Shown here in pieces: positions 49,986 through 58,869 of a stretch of DNA of 64,000 bases. Position numbers and translations under genes: made by a program. Each line of letters opens with the position of its first letter. Position 1 is the stretch's first letter. Origin of the DNA: an uncultured Dehalococcoidia bacterium (lineage in GTDB: Bacteria; Chloroflexota; Dehalococcoidia; Lucifugimonadales; CATOSD01); contig CATOSD010000002.1 in NCBI GenBank assembly GCA_951812395.1, forward strand, positions 1,230,442 through 1,294,441, written 5' to 3'. Below the pieces are notes generated by a model. The model saw nothing but the letters and a program-made list of their open reading frames with translations, did no database searches and was not told where the DNA came from.

Positions 49986-51233
49986 CTACGGCAGGCGCCT
50001 GATTCGGGGCATTGCGATCGCCGATGCCACGGCTAGAACTGCCAGTATGGCTCCGTTGACCAGCAGCGCGCCCTGGGCTCCCAGCGCGCCTGCCATAGCC
50101 CCGATGCCCAGATGACCCATGGGCGCCATGCCGATACTGAGCGTCCACGACCCCATCGCCCGTCCCCTCTCCTCGTTAGAAACGTTGGACTGCATGATCG
50201 TCCGGTAGATTATGTCCGAAGCCGAAGCGCAGGCGTTGATGAACGCAAGTATCACCAGGAACACCACGAGGTTGGTGGTCAGATAAAAGGCCATCTGGCC
50301 CAGGCCGAATCCAGCAACGACTATGAAGGCGGCCAGTCCCTTTCGGTTGAGGTTGCTGACAGCGGCGAGAAGCACCAGGGCGAGTATTCCTCCCCCCTGT
50401 CGCACCGCCGACATAACACCGAATCCAGTGGCTCCCACGTTCAGCACGTCCCGCGCGAACACCGGCAACACGCTCTGGTGGGTAAATCCGAAAACTTCCG
50501 TAATCGCGGTCATGAACATCATGGCGCGCAGAATGGGGTTGTGACGCAACACCTCAATGTAGCCCGAGAGGTTTTGTAGTACGGTTTCGCGCTTCACGGG
50601 CGCCGCTTGTCCCGCGCTTCGCAGAGTCAGCATCAGGGCGGCGGCGGTGAGATAGCTAACGCAGATCACGGCATACTGGTTACCCAGGCCCCAAGCGGCG
50701 ATGAAGCTCCCCGCGATCAGGGCGCCCATAACTCCGCCGATCCTCTGATTCATAGAACTCAGGGCAAGGCCGTTCATCGCATTTTCGGCGCCCACGATGT
50801 CGTAGACGTACGAATGCCTCGCGGTCATCAGAAACGCCCAGAACGAACCGGAGGCAGCCGCCAGCGCGATGACGTACCAGACCTGCGTCACGCCGGCCAA
50901 CAGCATGACAGCCATCGTGCCCGGGATGACGCTGCCTGCCCATGCGATGACCTTCAGAAAGTTGCGCCTGTCCACTCTGTCGGAAACCGCACCAGACAGG
51001 ATGCCCAGGAAGAAGAAAGGGGCTATGCGAGCCGCGGACGCCACGCCGACCATGAAGGGCGAATCCGTCAGTTCCAGCACAAGCCAGCCTAGCGCAACGT
51101 GGTCCATGCCCATGCAGAGCGAATGGAAGAGCGACGCAGCCCAGAGGAGCCTGAAGTCCCGGTATCGAAAGGACCGGGCCCATTCGGATTCTGTCAGAAA
51201 GGACGCCACGCAGAAACTCCAAGCCTTTGGCAT
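49986..51233 (-). CDS. MFS transporter (EntS/MFS_3-like)
   Basis: A 415-residue 12-helix permease with the start FRYRDFRLLWAASLFHSLCM, a GILSGAVSDRVDRRNFLKV loop near 75-93, and a central AAPVKRETVLQNLSGYIEVL loop, all usual in the enterobactin-exporter-like MFS group. The start has a weak ribosome site, so a shorter start is possible. It converges with the hydratase gene and is divergent from the UGSC gene (244 nt gap). Substrate unknown. Confidence 0.85.
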   Translation of the reverse strand: MPKAWSFCVASFLTESEWARSFRYRDFRLLWAASLFHSLCMGMDHVALGWLVLELTDSPFMVGVASAARIAPFFFLGILSGAVSDRVDRRNFLKVIAWAGSVIPGTMAVMLLAGVTQVWYVIALAAASGSFWAFLMTARHSYVYDIVGAENAMNGLALSSMNQRIGGVMGALIAGSFIAAWGLGNQYAVICVSYLTAAALMLTLRSAGQAAPVKRETVLQNLSGYIEVLRHNPILRAMMFMTAITEVFGFTHQSVLPVFARDVLNVGATGFGVMSAVRQGGGILALVLLAAVSNLNRKGLAAFIVVAGFGLGQMAFYLTTNLVVFLVILAFINACASASDIIYRTIMQSNVSNEERGRAMGSWTLSIGMAPMGHLGIGAMAGALGAQGALLVNGAILAVLAVASAIAMPRIRRLP

Positions 51234-51477
51234 CCGTCACGCAATGAGAACGCAGGTGCGAGTGCGGTAAGAACTGGAATCCTGCGCGTTGGCGTAGTTT
51301 AACCCGTTTCGCTAGCAGGCCCCTAGCGCATCGAAGGCGCGGTTCTACTGAGTTACGCCGGGAAGACTCCACTTACCACCGCACTTGACAGCGCGCCGTG
51401 TGCAAGGCAAGGTTAGCCGCATACCATCGGCACGCCAGGCCGGTGGAGGACTCCTAAGCTGAACGGAAGGTGAAGCC

Positions 51478-53166
51478 ATGCCAACCATCGAAGTCCTCAG
51501 CCCCGTCGCATCCAAGTACACCGGCCTCACGGTGCGTCCCGCGCCGCGGCTGGATACGCTCAACGGCAAGACCATTGGCCTCTACTGGAACCAGAAGTCC
51601 GGCGGAGACGTGGTGTTGGCCCGGCTCTCGGACCTGATACGCCAGCGCTTCCCAGAGGTGCAGTTCAAGAATTACACCGGCTCCATCGGCTGGGGCCGCA
51701 CCGTCGCCTCGGAAGAGGACATCGACCGCATCGCCGAGGAGTGTGAGGGGGTGATAGGCACCACAGCCGATTGAGGGGGATGCACGTCGTGGCTTGCCCA
51801 CGACACGGTAGCGGTCGAAAAGGCGGGTCTACCCGCCGTGGCCGTCGTAGCGCAGCGCTTCTCCTCAGCGTGGCGCACCAGCATATCGGCGTGGGGCCAG
51901 CCCTTGCTTCCCTCGGTCACCATTCCCAACGTAGTTGCGGGCCAGGACCATGACTTGATTCGCAGCATGATCGACGAACAGATCGACGGCATAGTCCGCG
52001 GGCTGCTCGACCCCGTCAGGGAGCCGGCCGCGGCTCCGGGCGCCAACGGCGCGGCGGGTTCCGTGGCAGTAGGCGGCGACGACTTCCTGGCGACCGTGGA
52101 AGCGGTCAACAAACTGTTCCTGGACAGGGGTTGGGGCGACGGCTTCCCCGTAGTGCCGCCCACGCCGGAGGCCGTCGAGCGTATGCTCGGCGGCACGCGA
52201 CGCGACCCCCAGGACGTCGTGTCCATCATGGAGCCGGGCTTTGGCATAGCCAGCGTAGAGAAACTGGCGATAAACGCGGTGATGGCAGGATGCCGGCCAG
52301 AGCACCTGCCAGTTCTCATCGCGGCGGTGGAGGCGCTGGCCGAGCCCGACTGCATCCTCCGCGAGATGCAGGTGTCCACGGTGCCCGAGGCCCCACTGAT
52401 GATAGTCAACGGCCCTATCGCCAAGCGGCTCAGCATCAACGCAGGCACCGCGGCGATGGGACCGGGCGCGATCAACTACGCCAATACCGTGATTGGCCGG
52501 TCACTGCGCCTCTCGCTGATGAACATCGGCGACTGCTATCCCGGCGAGGCGGACATCAACACGATGGGCCTTCCCACCAAGTACAGCATGTGCATAGCCG
52601 AGAACGAGGAAGCCAGCCCCTGGACACCCTACCACGTGGACAAGGGCTTCCGGCCCCGCGAAAGCACCGTAACAGTGGTCGCGGTCTCAGGCGTGGGCTC
52701 CATAGTGGACGTGTCCAGCAACAGACCGGAGACGATCCTGGACGGCGCCGCTTCCGCCCTGCACTTCACCGGCAGCGCACCCATGGGCGACTGGCTCACC
52801 GGCGGCAAGATAAACCCCGCCATAAACAAGAAGGTGCTCGCCCAGCACACGCTGTTGGTTGCGCCGGACCACGCACGCATCATCGCGCAAGCCGGCTGGG
52901 ACAAGACGGATGTGCGCAACTACCTGCACCGCATGGCGCGGCTGCCGTTTAAGACGATGTACGGCGACGGCAATATCAAGCGCGACGAGCTTGGCAACTG
53001 GTACGACCGACCGGACCTACAGTGGCTGGAGAACTACCCCGACGTTGAGGTGCCCATCGCCGCAAGCCCGGACTCGTTCATCGTGGCGGTCGCGGGCGGC
53101 CTCGGCAACGTGAGCGAGTTCTTCTGGGGCATTTACGGCTCGGCCACGAAGGCCGTCGAGGCTTAG
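51478..53166 (+). CDS. UGSC-family (seleno)protein with in-frame UGA, fused to a long C-terminal domain
   Basis: The reading frame from ATG 51478 (GGAAGGTG about 5 nt upstream) is interrupted only by TGA 51772-51774 and goes on, in the same frame, to TAG 53164-53166: 562 residues with UGA as codon 99. The site reads GTTAD-U-GGCTSWLAHD, which matches the UGSC motif of a known selenoprotein family with one change (Gly for Ser). The pattern of a beta strand, then U-x-x-C-T, then a helix and GLPAVAVV resembles the active site of GrdB-type reductases (inference). Residues 1-180 are the UGSC domain; after an Ala/Gly-rich linker (about 182-205) comes a 355-residue domain with DRGWGDGFPVVPPTPEAVER. 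A hairpin follows the UGA. Cytosolic. Substrate unknown. Confidence 0.85.
51786..51804 (+). promoter_or_regulatory. Candidate bacterial SECIS hairpin of the UGSC gene
   Basis: Eleven nt after the UGA, GTCGTGG pairs with CCACGAC (7 bp, perfect) around the loop CTTGC. Loop distance from UGA is 18 nt. The loop lacks an early G, so it fits the consensus less well than the redoxin hairpin. Confidence 0.55.
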
Positions 53167-53227
53167 CCTCCCAGAACGAGTTCGACCCTCCGCAGAGAGG
53201 ATGGAGCGCATTCGAAAGGGCAAGGTA

Positions 53228-53315
53228 TCCCCTCTCCCCCGGAGAGAGGGCTAGGGTGAGGGCGTCCCCACTGGCTGAACACACAACCGTAGGGGCGGTT
53301 CGCGAACCGCCCCTA
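53228..53315. repeat. Dispersed repeat and perfect 26-bp palindrome
   Basis: 53228-53264 is a member of the CCCTCTCCC...GAGAGAGGGCTAGG family. 53290-53315 is a perfect 26-bp palindrome whose half is TAGGGGCGGTTCG. It lies just after the UGSC gene and may fold as a hairpin that ends transcription. Confidence 0.8.
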
Positions 53316-53333
53316 TGTGCGGCGACGAGTGAA

Positions 53334-53782
53334 ATGCCTCTGAAAGTTGTCGCGAAAGTCGTGGCCTATGTGACGAGAGGCAATAGCCTGCTCGTGTTTA
53401 GACACCTGCATGTCCCGGAAGCGGGGATACAAATCCCAGCCGGACCGCTCGAGCCAGGCGAGTCTCCCGATGATGGGGTCCTTAGAGAGGCCCAGGAGGA
53501 GGCGGGTCTTGACTGCCTAGCTATCCATCGTTTCCTGGGCGCCCGTGACTATGATATGTCACCCTATGGGTTTGCCGAGCTGCGCCATCGCTCCTACAAT
53601 CACCTACATTGCAAAGGCGACACACCCTTAGTTTAGCGCCACTTCGAGTCCGGTCCGAGCGGACGCGCCTCCAAAGGGTTTGAGTTGAGCTGTACTTGGT
53701 CGTGATGCCTGACCATGTACCTGAGCTTGCGGCAGCCCAAGGTGACTTCCTGACTGAATTGGACGTGGCCACGTGTTCAGAG
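53334..53782 (+). pseudogene. NUDIX hydrolase pseudogene
   Basis: The open part (53334-53636) has the NUDIX box GPLEPGESPDDGVLREAQEE followed by AGL, so the parent would hydrolyse a nucleoside diphosphate derivative. TAG 53634-53636 interrupts it where a Trp codon would suit, as the frame continues with RHFESGPSGRASKGFELS. A further frameshift near 53695 leads to MPDHVPELAAAQGDFLTEL. Two lesions make it a decayed gene. The start is uncertain (ATG 53334 has no clear ribosome site). Confidence 0.78.
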
Positions 53783-53822
53783 CAGACACCAGACTGCCAG
53801 AACCTCCGTAAGGACAAACTTG

Positions 53823-54764
53823 ATGCATATGCCGCTACTCACAGAATCCGATGTGCAGAAGTTTCTTCTTAAGCGTGTGAGTCCGGAAGTGACGGACGTT
53901 TCACCTATTGAACAACAAGGTGAATGGGCTCTAGCTTACTCCTTCAGAGATGGGGATTCTGAACGGATTGTACGCTTCAGTAAAATGGACGAGGATTTTC
54001 GCAAGGACCAGTTCGCTAAGACGTTTTCGTCGTCTCGACTTCCGATTCCCCAAGTTCTCGACATAGGTCAGGCTTTTGGAGGATTCTACGCGGTCTCAGT
54101 AAAGGCCGACGGGGGTCCAATAGACAACCTCTGCCCGGGAGAGATGTTAAGTGTACTGCCAGAACTACTCGGCTTACTCGATGCTCTCCGGTTGGTTGAT
54201 GTTTCAAGAACAACTGGGTATGGGACCTGGACATCAGACGGCAACGCACCTCATACGAGTTGGCGTAAGTCACTTCTTGATGTATCTCATGATCGACAGG
54301 GTGAGAGACTCAGCGGTTGGAAGCGAAAACTGGCAGCTTCGTCAGTCGGCAACGAAGTTTTCTGCCGAGCGTATGAAAAGCTCGTTGCCCTTGTTGCCTT
54401 CTGCCCAGAAGAACGACACCTCATTCACGCCGACCTTCTCCACTTCAATCTACTGATTGCGAATAGCCAGATTTCTTCTGTTCTTGACTGGGGCTCCGCA
54501 AAGTACGGGGACTTTCTCTATGAGCTGGCGTGGTTTTCGTTTTGGACACCATGGTTTCCCTCTATGGCAGGAATCGATTTCAGGAGAGAGGCTTTGCGTC
54601 GCTTCGCCGATAATCACATAGAGACTCCCTACTTTGAGGAGCGTATGAGATGTTACGAAATCCATATCGGGCTTGACAGCCTCGCGTATTCCTCGTTCAG
54701 GGAGAACTGGGAATTTGCCAGAGAGGTATCTAAGTACATGGTTGATTTTCTTCAGCTGGAATAG
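53823..54764 (+). CDS. Aminoglycoside/choline-kinase-like phosphotransferase (APH fold)
   Basis: A 313-residue kinase-fold protein. The catalytic loop is HLIHADLLHFN (Asp near residue 202), and the metal-binding motif is VLDWGSAKYGD (near 220). The N-terminal lobe is short. The ATG at 53823 has AAGGA about 8 nt upstream; ATG 53829 is possible. Enzymes of this family phosphorylate aminoglycosides, macrolides, choline or other small alcohols; substrate is not shown by the sequence. Codon use is less GC-rich than in the neighbours, so recent acquisition is likely. Confidence 0.83.
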   Translation: MHMPLLTESDVQKFLLKRVSPEVTDVSPIEQQGEWALAYSFRDGDSERIVRFSKMDEDFRKDQFAKTFSSSRLPIPQVLDIGQAFGGFYAVSVKADGGPIDNLCPGEMLSVLPELLGLLDALRLVDVSRTTGYGTWTSDGNAPHTSWRKSLLDVSHDRQGERLSGWKRKLAASSVGNEVFCRAYEKLVALVAFCPEERHLIHADLLHFNLLIANSQISSVLDWGSAKYGDFLYELAWFSFWTPWFPSMAGIDFRREALRRFADNHIETPYFEERMRCYEIHIGLDSLAYSSFRENWEFAREVSKYMVDFLQLE

Positions 54765-55361
54765 CGAGGAAGCCGACAGAAGACCATACAGATGCGCTAT
54801 TGGCAATTGTGATTGAAACCGGCCCCACCCAACTGGACAAAGTAGAAGATCTTGACCCTCGAACTGTCGCTCGTCAAAGGCTTCAGGACTAGAATCTGAA
54901 ACTCTACATCGTCGAGCAACTCCCCGTCATCGCGCCGGAGACCTCGTCCTCGCCTACATGAGCGCGCTGGCCGTTGGAGACACCGAGTCGGTGGAGTCGA
55001 TCTAGCGCGCGGTTGGGCGAGCCGCGGGTTAGAAATTCTCAGAAATGTGTCTCATGCTGTCTGATTCGTTTCACCCCGTAGCCAGGAGACTCGCTGTCCA
55101 CACCGCTTGGGAGACTTTCGGGTACGGATACGTCCACCATTACGACTAACTGTGACACCTAAGGGACGGCCGGCGGAAGGTGCACATTGCCGAGTCTTCA
55201 CCCCCATCCCGCATTTGGCACGAGGCAAGTTCTAGCCTTCTCCCATCGCGGGGGAAGAGACTCTCGCGGCGGGGTCGGTCCCACGCAGAGATAATAGCAC
55301 GGATGTGCGTCTTTTCAATAGCGTGGGCAGCGCACTCCGGGAGGAAAGCGCAACCCGCAAC
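54765..55361. other. Intergenic region with a dispersed repeat, no gene seen
   Basis: From 55190 to 55310 the sequence has the dispersed repeat (CTTCTCCCATCGCGGGGGAAG and GCGGCGGGGTCGGTCCC) and TAGCACGGATGTGCGTC, similar to 33060-33110. Between 54860 and 55015 a broken frame resembles a gene remnant but is not identifiable. Confidence 0.5.
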
Positions 55362-57167
55362 CTACGCACGCGCCGGCTCGGCTGGGCTGCCTTCGTCGGG
55401 CGCGGCGGACTGCGTGTCGACCATGCGCGTGAACTCGCCGTTACGCGCGTAGAGGGCCGCGTAGCCGCCCTGCTCGACGAGCCGGCCCTCCCTGAGAACA
55501 AAGATGGTGTCGGCGTTCCGCACGGTGGAGAGCCTGTGCGCTATGACGATGACCGTCTTGTCTCCCCTGAGGGAGTCGATGCTCTGCTGCACCACGCTCT
55601 CGGACTCGCTGTCGAGCGCGCTGGTGGCCTCGTCGAGTATGAGCACGGGCACGCTCTTGTACAGCTCCCGCGCGATGGCTATGCGTTGCCGCTGCCCACC
55701 GGAGATGTTCAGGCCGTCCTCGCCAAGCGCCGTGTCGTAGCCGTCGGGGAGGGACTCGATGAACTCGGCGATGTTGGCCGCCTCTGCCGCCTCCCGCATC
55801 GCGGCGTCCACGTCCGGGGCGTCGCCTTCCCACAGCGTGATGTTGTTTCGTACCGAATCGCTGAAGATGACGCTTTCCTGGGTCACGTAGCCGATCTGCC
55901 GCCGCAACTCCGCCTGGTCCAGGTCGCCGTAGGGCGTATCGCCCACGCGCACCGTGCCGGTCGTTGGGGGCAGGATGCCGGTCAGCAGCGTCGCGAGTGT
56001 GGACTTACCCGCGCCGGAAGCGCCGACGAAGGCGACGGTTCTGCGGGGCGGAATCTCGAGACTGAGATCACTCAGCGCGGGCGCGCCGTCGCCGTACCGG
56101 AAGGTCACTCCCTCGAGCGCGATGGGCCGGTCGAAGTCGGGCGCCCTACCCTCCGATGCGATGCGCTCCTCGTTGTCCTCGAGCTCGCGTATCAGCTCAC
56201 GGAAGTTTCGCGCGCTGCCAACGTACCGGAGAAAGCTCTGGAAGGAGTTTTGGGCCTGCAGCGCGTAGTTCATGCCTCGGCGCACGATGAAGAGGATGAA
56301 GAGGATCTCTATCACCTCCTGCCGCGCTATCTCCACGTAGTACACCAGCAGCGCGGCGATGACGATCATGAAGAACAGTTCCGCGCCATTGCTTACGAAC
56401 GCGCTCAGGGCCCGCTGCCGGTACTCCAGGTCGCCCTGCTCGGTGCTGGTGGCGCTGAGCCGCCGCGTCAACTTTCCGCTGCCGTGCGTGGACTTCAGGT
56501 ACTTGAGCGAGCCGAAAGCCTGTACTAGCTGAGACTGCAGCGCGGCGTTGGCGGCTGTGGCCCTGACGGAGTACCTGGCGGCGAGCCCAAAGGCGCGTTT
56601 GATGAGGAAGTAGCCCGGGATACCGACCAGGATGACGACGCTAGTGAACACGGGGTTGATGGCTAGCGGTAGCGCAACGTATACGACGGTGTAGGCCAGG
56701 GCGACCATGAAGCGTGCGCAACTGTTGAGCACCTGCGCGACGTTTCCTATCTCGATGGTGGCCACGTTGGTGTACGCGCTTACGCCACGCTTCAGAACGT
56801 GCTGGTAGTCGGCTCTGAAGACCCTCTCGACAAGCTCTATCTTCATGCGGGCGAGCTGCGAGCCGGTTATCCTGCCGGCGACAACCTCCTGGAAGATGAT
56901 GCAACCCGTGCGAGCGGAGTAGAGAGCGGCCATGCCGATAACCGCCACCCAGAGGTTGTAGGGCAGCCCCAGGAGGGCGGCGCCTCGCGTGAGCGCCTGG
57001 TACAGCGTCGAGTCCGTGGTCGTGGCCGAACCGGCGAGGATCGGCAGGATCAGGCTGATGCTGATACCTTCGAGCAGAGAGGCCGCACCGACCAGCCCAA
57101 GCCACGCGACCAGCCGCCACCCAATCGAGGCGTAGAGGTATCGAACCAGATATATGAAGTCGCTCAT
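55362..57167 (-). CDS. ABC exporter, fused permease-ATPase (MsbA-like)
   Basis: A 601-residue half-transporter with about six membrane helices (residues 15-310) and an ATPase domain from about 350. Walker A is GASGAGKST near 382, the signature is NISGGQRQR near 484, Walker B is VLILDEATSALDS near 505, and IVIAHRLSTV follows. It would function as a homodimer that exports lipid, glycan or drug. The helices lack a peptidase domain. No strong ribosome site is seen before the ATG at 57167. It stands alone, with 197 nt to the cbiO stop. The tail is Ala/Pro-rich and free of motifs. Confidence 0.9.
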   Translation of the reverse strand: MSDFIYLVRYLYASIGWRLVAWLGLVGAASLLEGISISLILPILAGSATTTDSTLYQALTRGAALLGLPYNLWVAVIGMAALYSARTGCIIFQEVVAGRITGSQLARMKIELVERVFRADYQHVLKRGVSAYTNVATIEIGNVAQVLNSCARFMVALAYTVVYVALPLAINPVFTSVVILVGIPGYFLIKRAFGLAARYSVRATAANAALQSQLVQAFGSLKYLKSTHGSGKLTRRLSATSTEQGDLEYRQRALSAFVSNGAELFFMIVIAALLVYYVEIARQEVIEILFILFIVRRGMNYALQAQNSFQSFLRYVGSARNFRELIRELEDNEERIASEGRAPDFDRPIALEGVTFRYGDGAPALSDLSLEIPPRRTVAFVGASGAGKSTLATLLTGILPPTTGTVRVGDTPYGDLDQAELRRQIGYVTQESVIFSDSVRNNITLWEGDAPDVDAAMREAAEAANIAEFIESLPDGYDTALGEDGLNISGGQRQRIAIARELYKSVPVLILDEATSALDSESESVVQQSIDSLRGDKTVIVIAHRLSTVRNADTIFVLREGRLVEQGGYAALYARNGEFTRMVDTQSAAPDEGSPAEPARA

Positions 57168-57364
57168 CTGCGCGAGTCAGCGATGCCAGGCGTGAGGATT
57201 GCGCTCGGCACGCCGGGGCTGTGCCAGAGTCCGGGCATACAGCGTAGCACCAAGCCCAGCGCGCCGCAATTCGCGGACGCGGCACAGAGCCGCCCAACCG
57301 TCAGTCCGGCCCTCGAGCCGGAATCCAGGGGCGCCGGGGCTTGGACACCGTTCATCCTGCTCGT

Positions 57365-58090
57365 CTACGGCAGCTCCAGGCCGTGGGACTCGAGCAGTTC
57401 CTGATCGGCGAGAATCTCGGCGGTTGGGGCGTCCGCCACTATCACGCCGCCGTCCATTATAATCGACCGGGGAAACACTTCCTTGACCATGTGCATGTCG
57501 TGCGTGGTGATCAGGATGGTCTGTTCCAGCCCGTCCAGAAGGGTAATCAGCCCCCGGCGCGCCCTGGGGTCCAGGCCGGCGGACGGCTCGTCCAGCACAA
57601 GCACCCTCGGTCGCATCGAAAGGACCGTCGCTATCGCTGCACGCTTCTTCTCTCCACCGCTCAGGTGGAACGGCATCCTCGTATCGTAGCCTTCCAGACC
57701 GACCTGGCCTAGCGCAAGCTTGACTCGCTCGTCGATCTCCTGTTGCGGCAGTCCCATGTAGATAGGGCCGAACGCCACGTCGTCGTACACCGTTGGCGAG
57801 AAGAGCTGATCGTCGGGGTCCTGGAACACCAGCCCCACAAGCGAGCGGATACGGGCGAGCGTCTTCTTGTCGTCCTCGACTACGCGCTCGCCCATCACCG
57901 ATACCTCGCCGTGGCCGTGCATGAGGCCGTTCAGATGGAGCAGCAGCGTCGACTTGCCGGCGCCGTTCGGGCCGAGGATGGCCACTTTCTCGCCGGCCCC
58001 GAGCCGGAAGCTCACGCCGCGCAGCGCCTCCCGCCCGTCCGGATAGGCGAATTGCAGGTCCCGCACCTCCAGCGCCGTCTCGGCGATCAC
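57365..58090 (-). CDS. cbiO: ECF-type cobalt/nickel transporter ATPase CbiO
   Basis: A 241-residue ATPase that energises cobalt or nickel uptake. GTG at 58090 overlaps the cbiQ stop by the GTGA tetranucleotide, so it is translationally coupled. Walker A GPNGAGKST near residue 41, Q-loop GLVFQDPDDQLF near 84, signature LSGGEKKR near 142, and VLDEPSAGLDP near 162 are clear. The frame remains open upstream to 58972 through the cbiQ region, but that extension is shadow. Its partners are CbiQ and the CbiM-type subunit upstream in the same operon. Confidence 0.93.
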   Translation of the reverse strand: MIAETALEVRDLQFAYPDGREALRGVSFRLGAGEKVAILGPNGAGKSTLLLHLNGLMHGHGEVSVMGERVVEDDKKTLARIRSLVGLVFQDPDDQLFSPTVYDDVAFGPIYMGLPQQEIDERVKLALGQVGLEGYDTRMPFHLSGGEKKRAAIATVLSMRPRVLVLDEPSAGLDPRARRGLITLLDGLEQTILITTHDMHMVKEVFPRSIIMDGGVIVADAPTAEILADQELLESHGLELP

Positions 58091-58869
58091 ATCAGCACCC
58101 TTGCGGACACGGCGACGGTGGCGAACAGGGCGAGCGCCAGGCACGTCGCCGCGACTGCGTGGCGGCTCACCGGCGGCGTCTCGCGCTGGCGGATCGTGCC
58201 GTCGTAGCCGCGGGCCAGCATTGCCATGTAGATGCGTTCCGTGCGGTCCATCGTGCGAATGAATAGCGACCCGGCCATCCCGCCAGCGCTCTGAGCACGC
58301 CAAACAATGGAGCCGCCCGAGCCTCTGCCGACGCGCGCGCTCCGGGCGGCCCTGGAACGCATCATGCGCTGGGCCTCGTCCACCAGAACGAACAGGTACC
58401 TGTACATGAGCATGACCACCACGACCAGAATCTGGGGAATCTTGAGCGCCCTGAGCGCCGCCAGAAGCTGAAACGCAGGCGTGGTCGACGTGAGCACCAC
58501 GGCGGCGGTCACGCTGGCCCAGGACTTTATCATAACGCTGGCGAAGAACTCCACGCCTTCGACGGTCCCTGTCAGCGTGAACAGCCCGAACGTTAGGTCG
58601 AAGAGGGGGTCCCCCGGCTTGGTGAACACCGTGGGCAGCGCGATCATGATGAACGGCAGCGCGATCAGCGAGCGCAGGAACACGCGGCCCAAGCCCACTC
58701 CGGCTAGTGCCGCCGCAACCCAGACCAGCCCCACCATGATGCCGAACGCGGGCCATTTGCCGGGCGGCACAGAGGTCGTGGCGAAGATGAAGGCGAGCAC
58801 GGTCACCAGCTTTACTCGCGCATCGGCCCGGTGGAGGAAGCTCTCCCCCTCGAGATAGCGGTCTAAGAC
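58087..58869 (-). CDS. cbiQ: ECF-type cobalt/nickel transporter permease CbiQ (start codon unclear)
   Basis: An integral membrane coupling protein of about 260 residues, with five or so helices and the coupling motifs RSRAARSAR and RTERIYMAMLARGYDG that contact the ATPase. The conserved N-terminus LDRYLEGESFLHRADARVKL is encoded from 58869 on, overlapping the end of the CbiM-type gene by 7 nt. No ATG, GTG or TTG lies before it in the frame. The first usual start is GTG 58806, which would drop 21 conserved residues. An ATT 12 nt further upstream or a frameshift from the preceding gene are alternatives. Confidence 0.85.
   Translation of the reverse strand, partial: VLDRYLEGESFLHRADARVKLVTVLAFIFATTSVPPGKWPAFGIMVGLVWVAAALAGVGLGRVFLRSLIALPFIMIALPTVFTKPGDPLFDLTFGLFTLTGTVEGVEFFASVMIKSWASVTAAVVLTSTTPAFQLLAALRALKIPQILVVVVMLMYRYLFVLVDEAQRMMRSRAARSARVGRGSGGSIVWRAQSAGGMAGSLFIRTMDRTERIYMAMLARGYDGTIRQRETPPVSRHAVAATCLALALFATVAVSARVLM

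Noticed and set aside
53634-53636. TAG in the NUDIX gene as pyrrolysine
   Set aside because: A second lesion follows, and no Pyl context is seen; a Trp-to-stop change is simpler.
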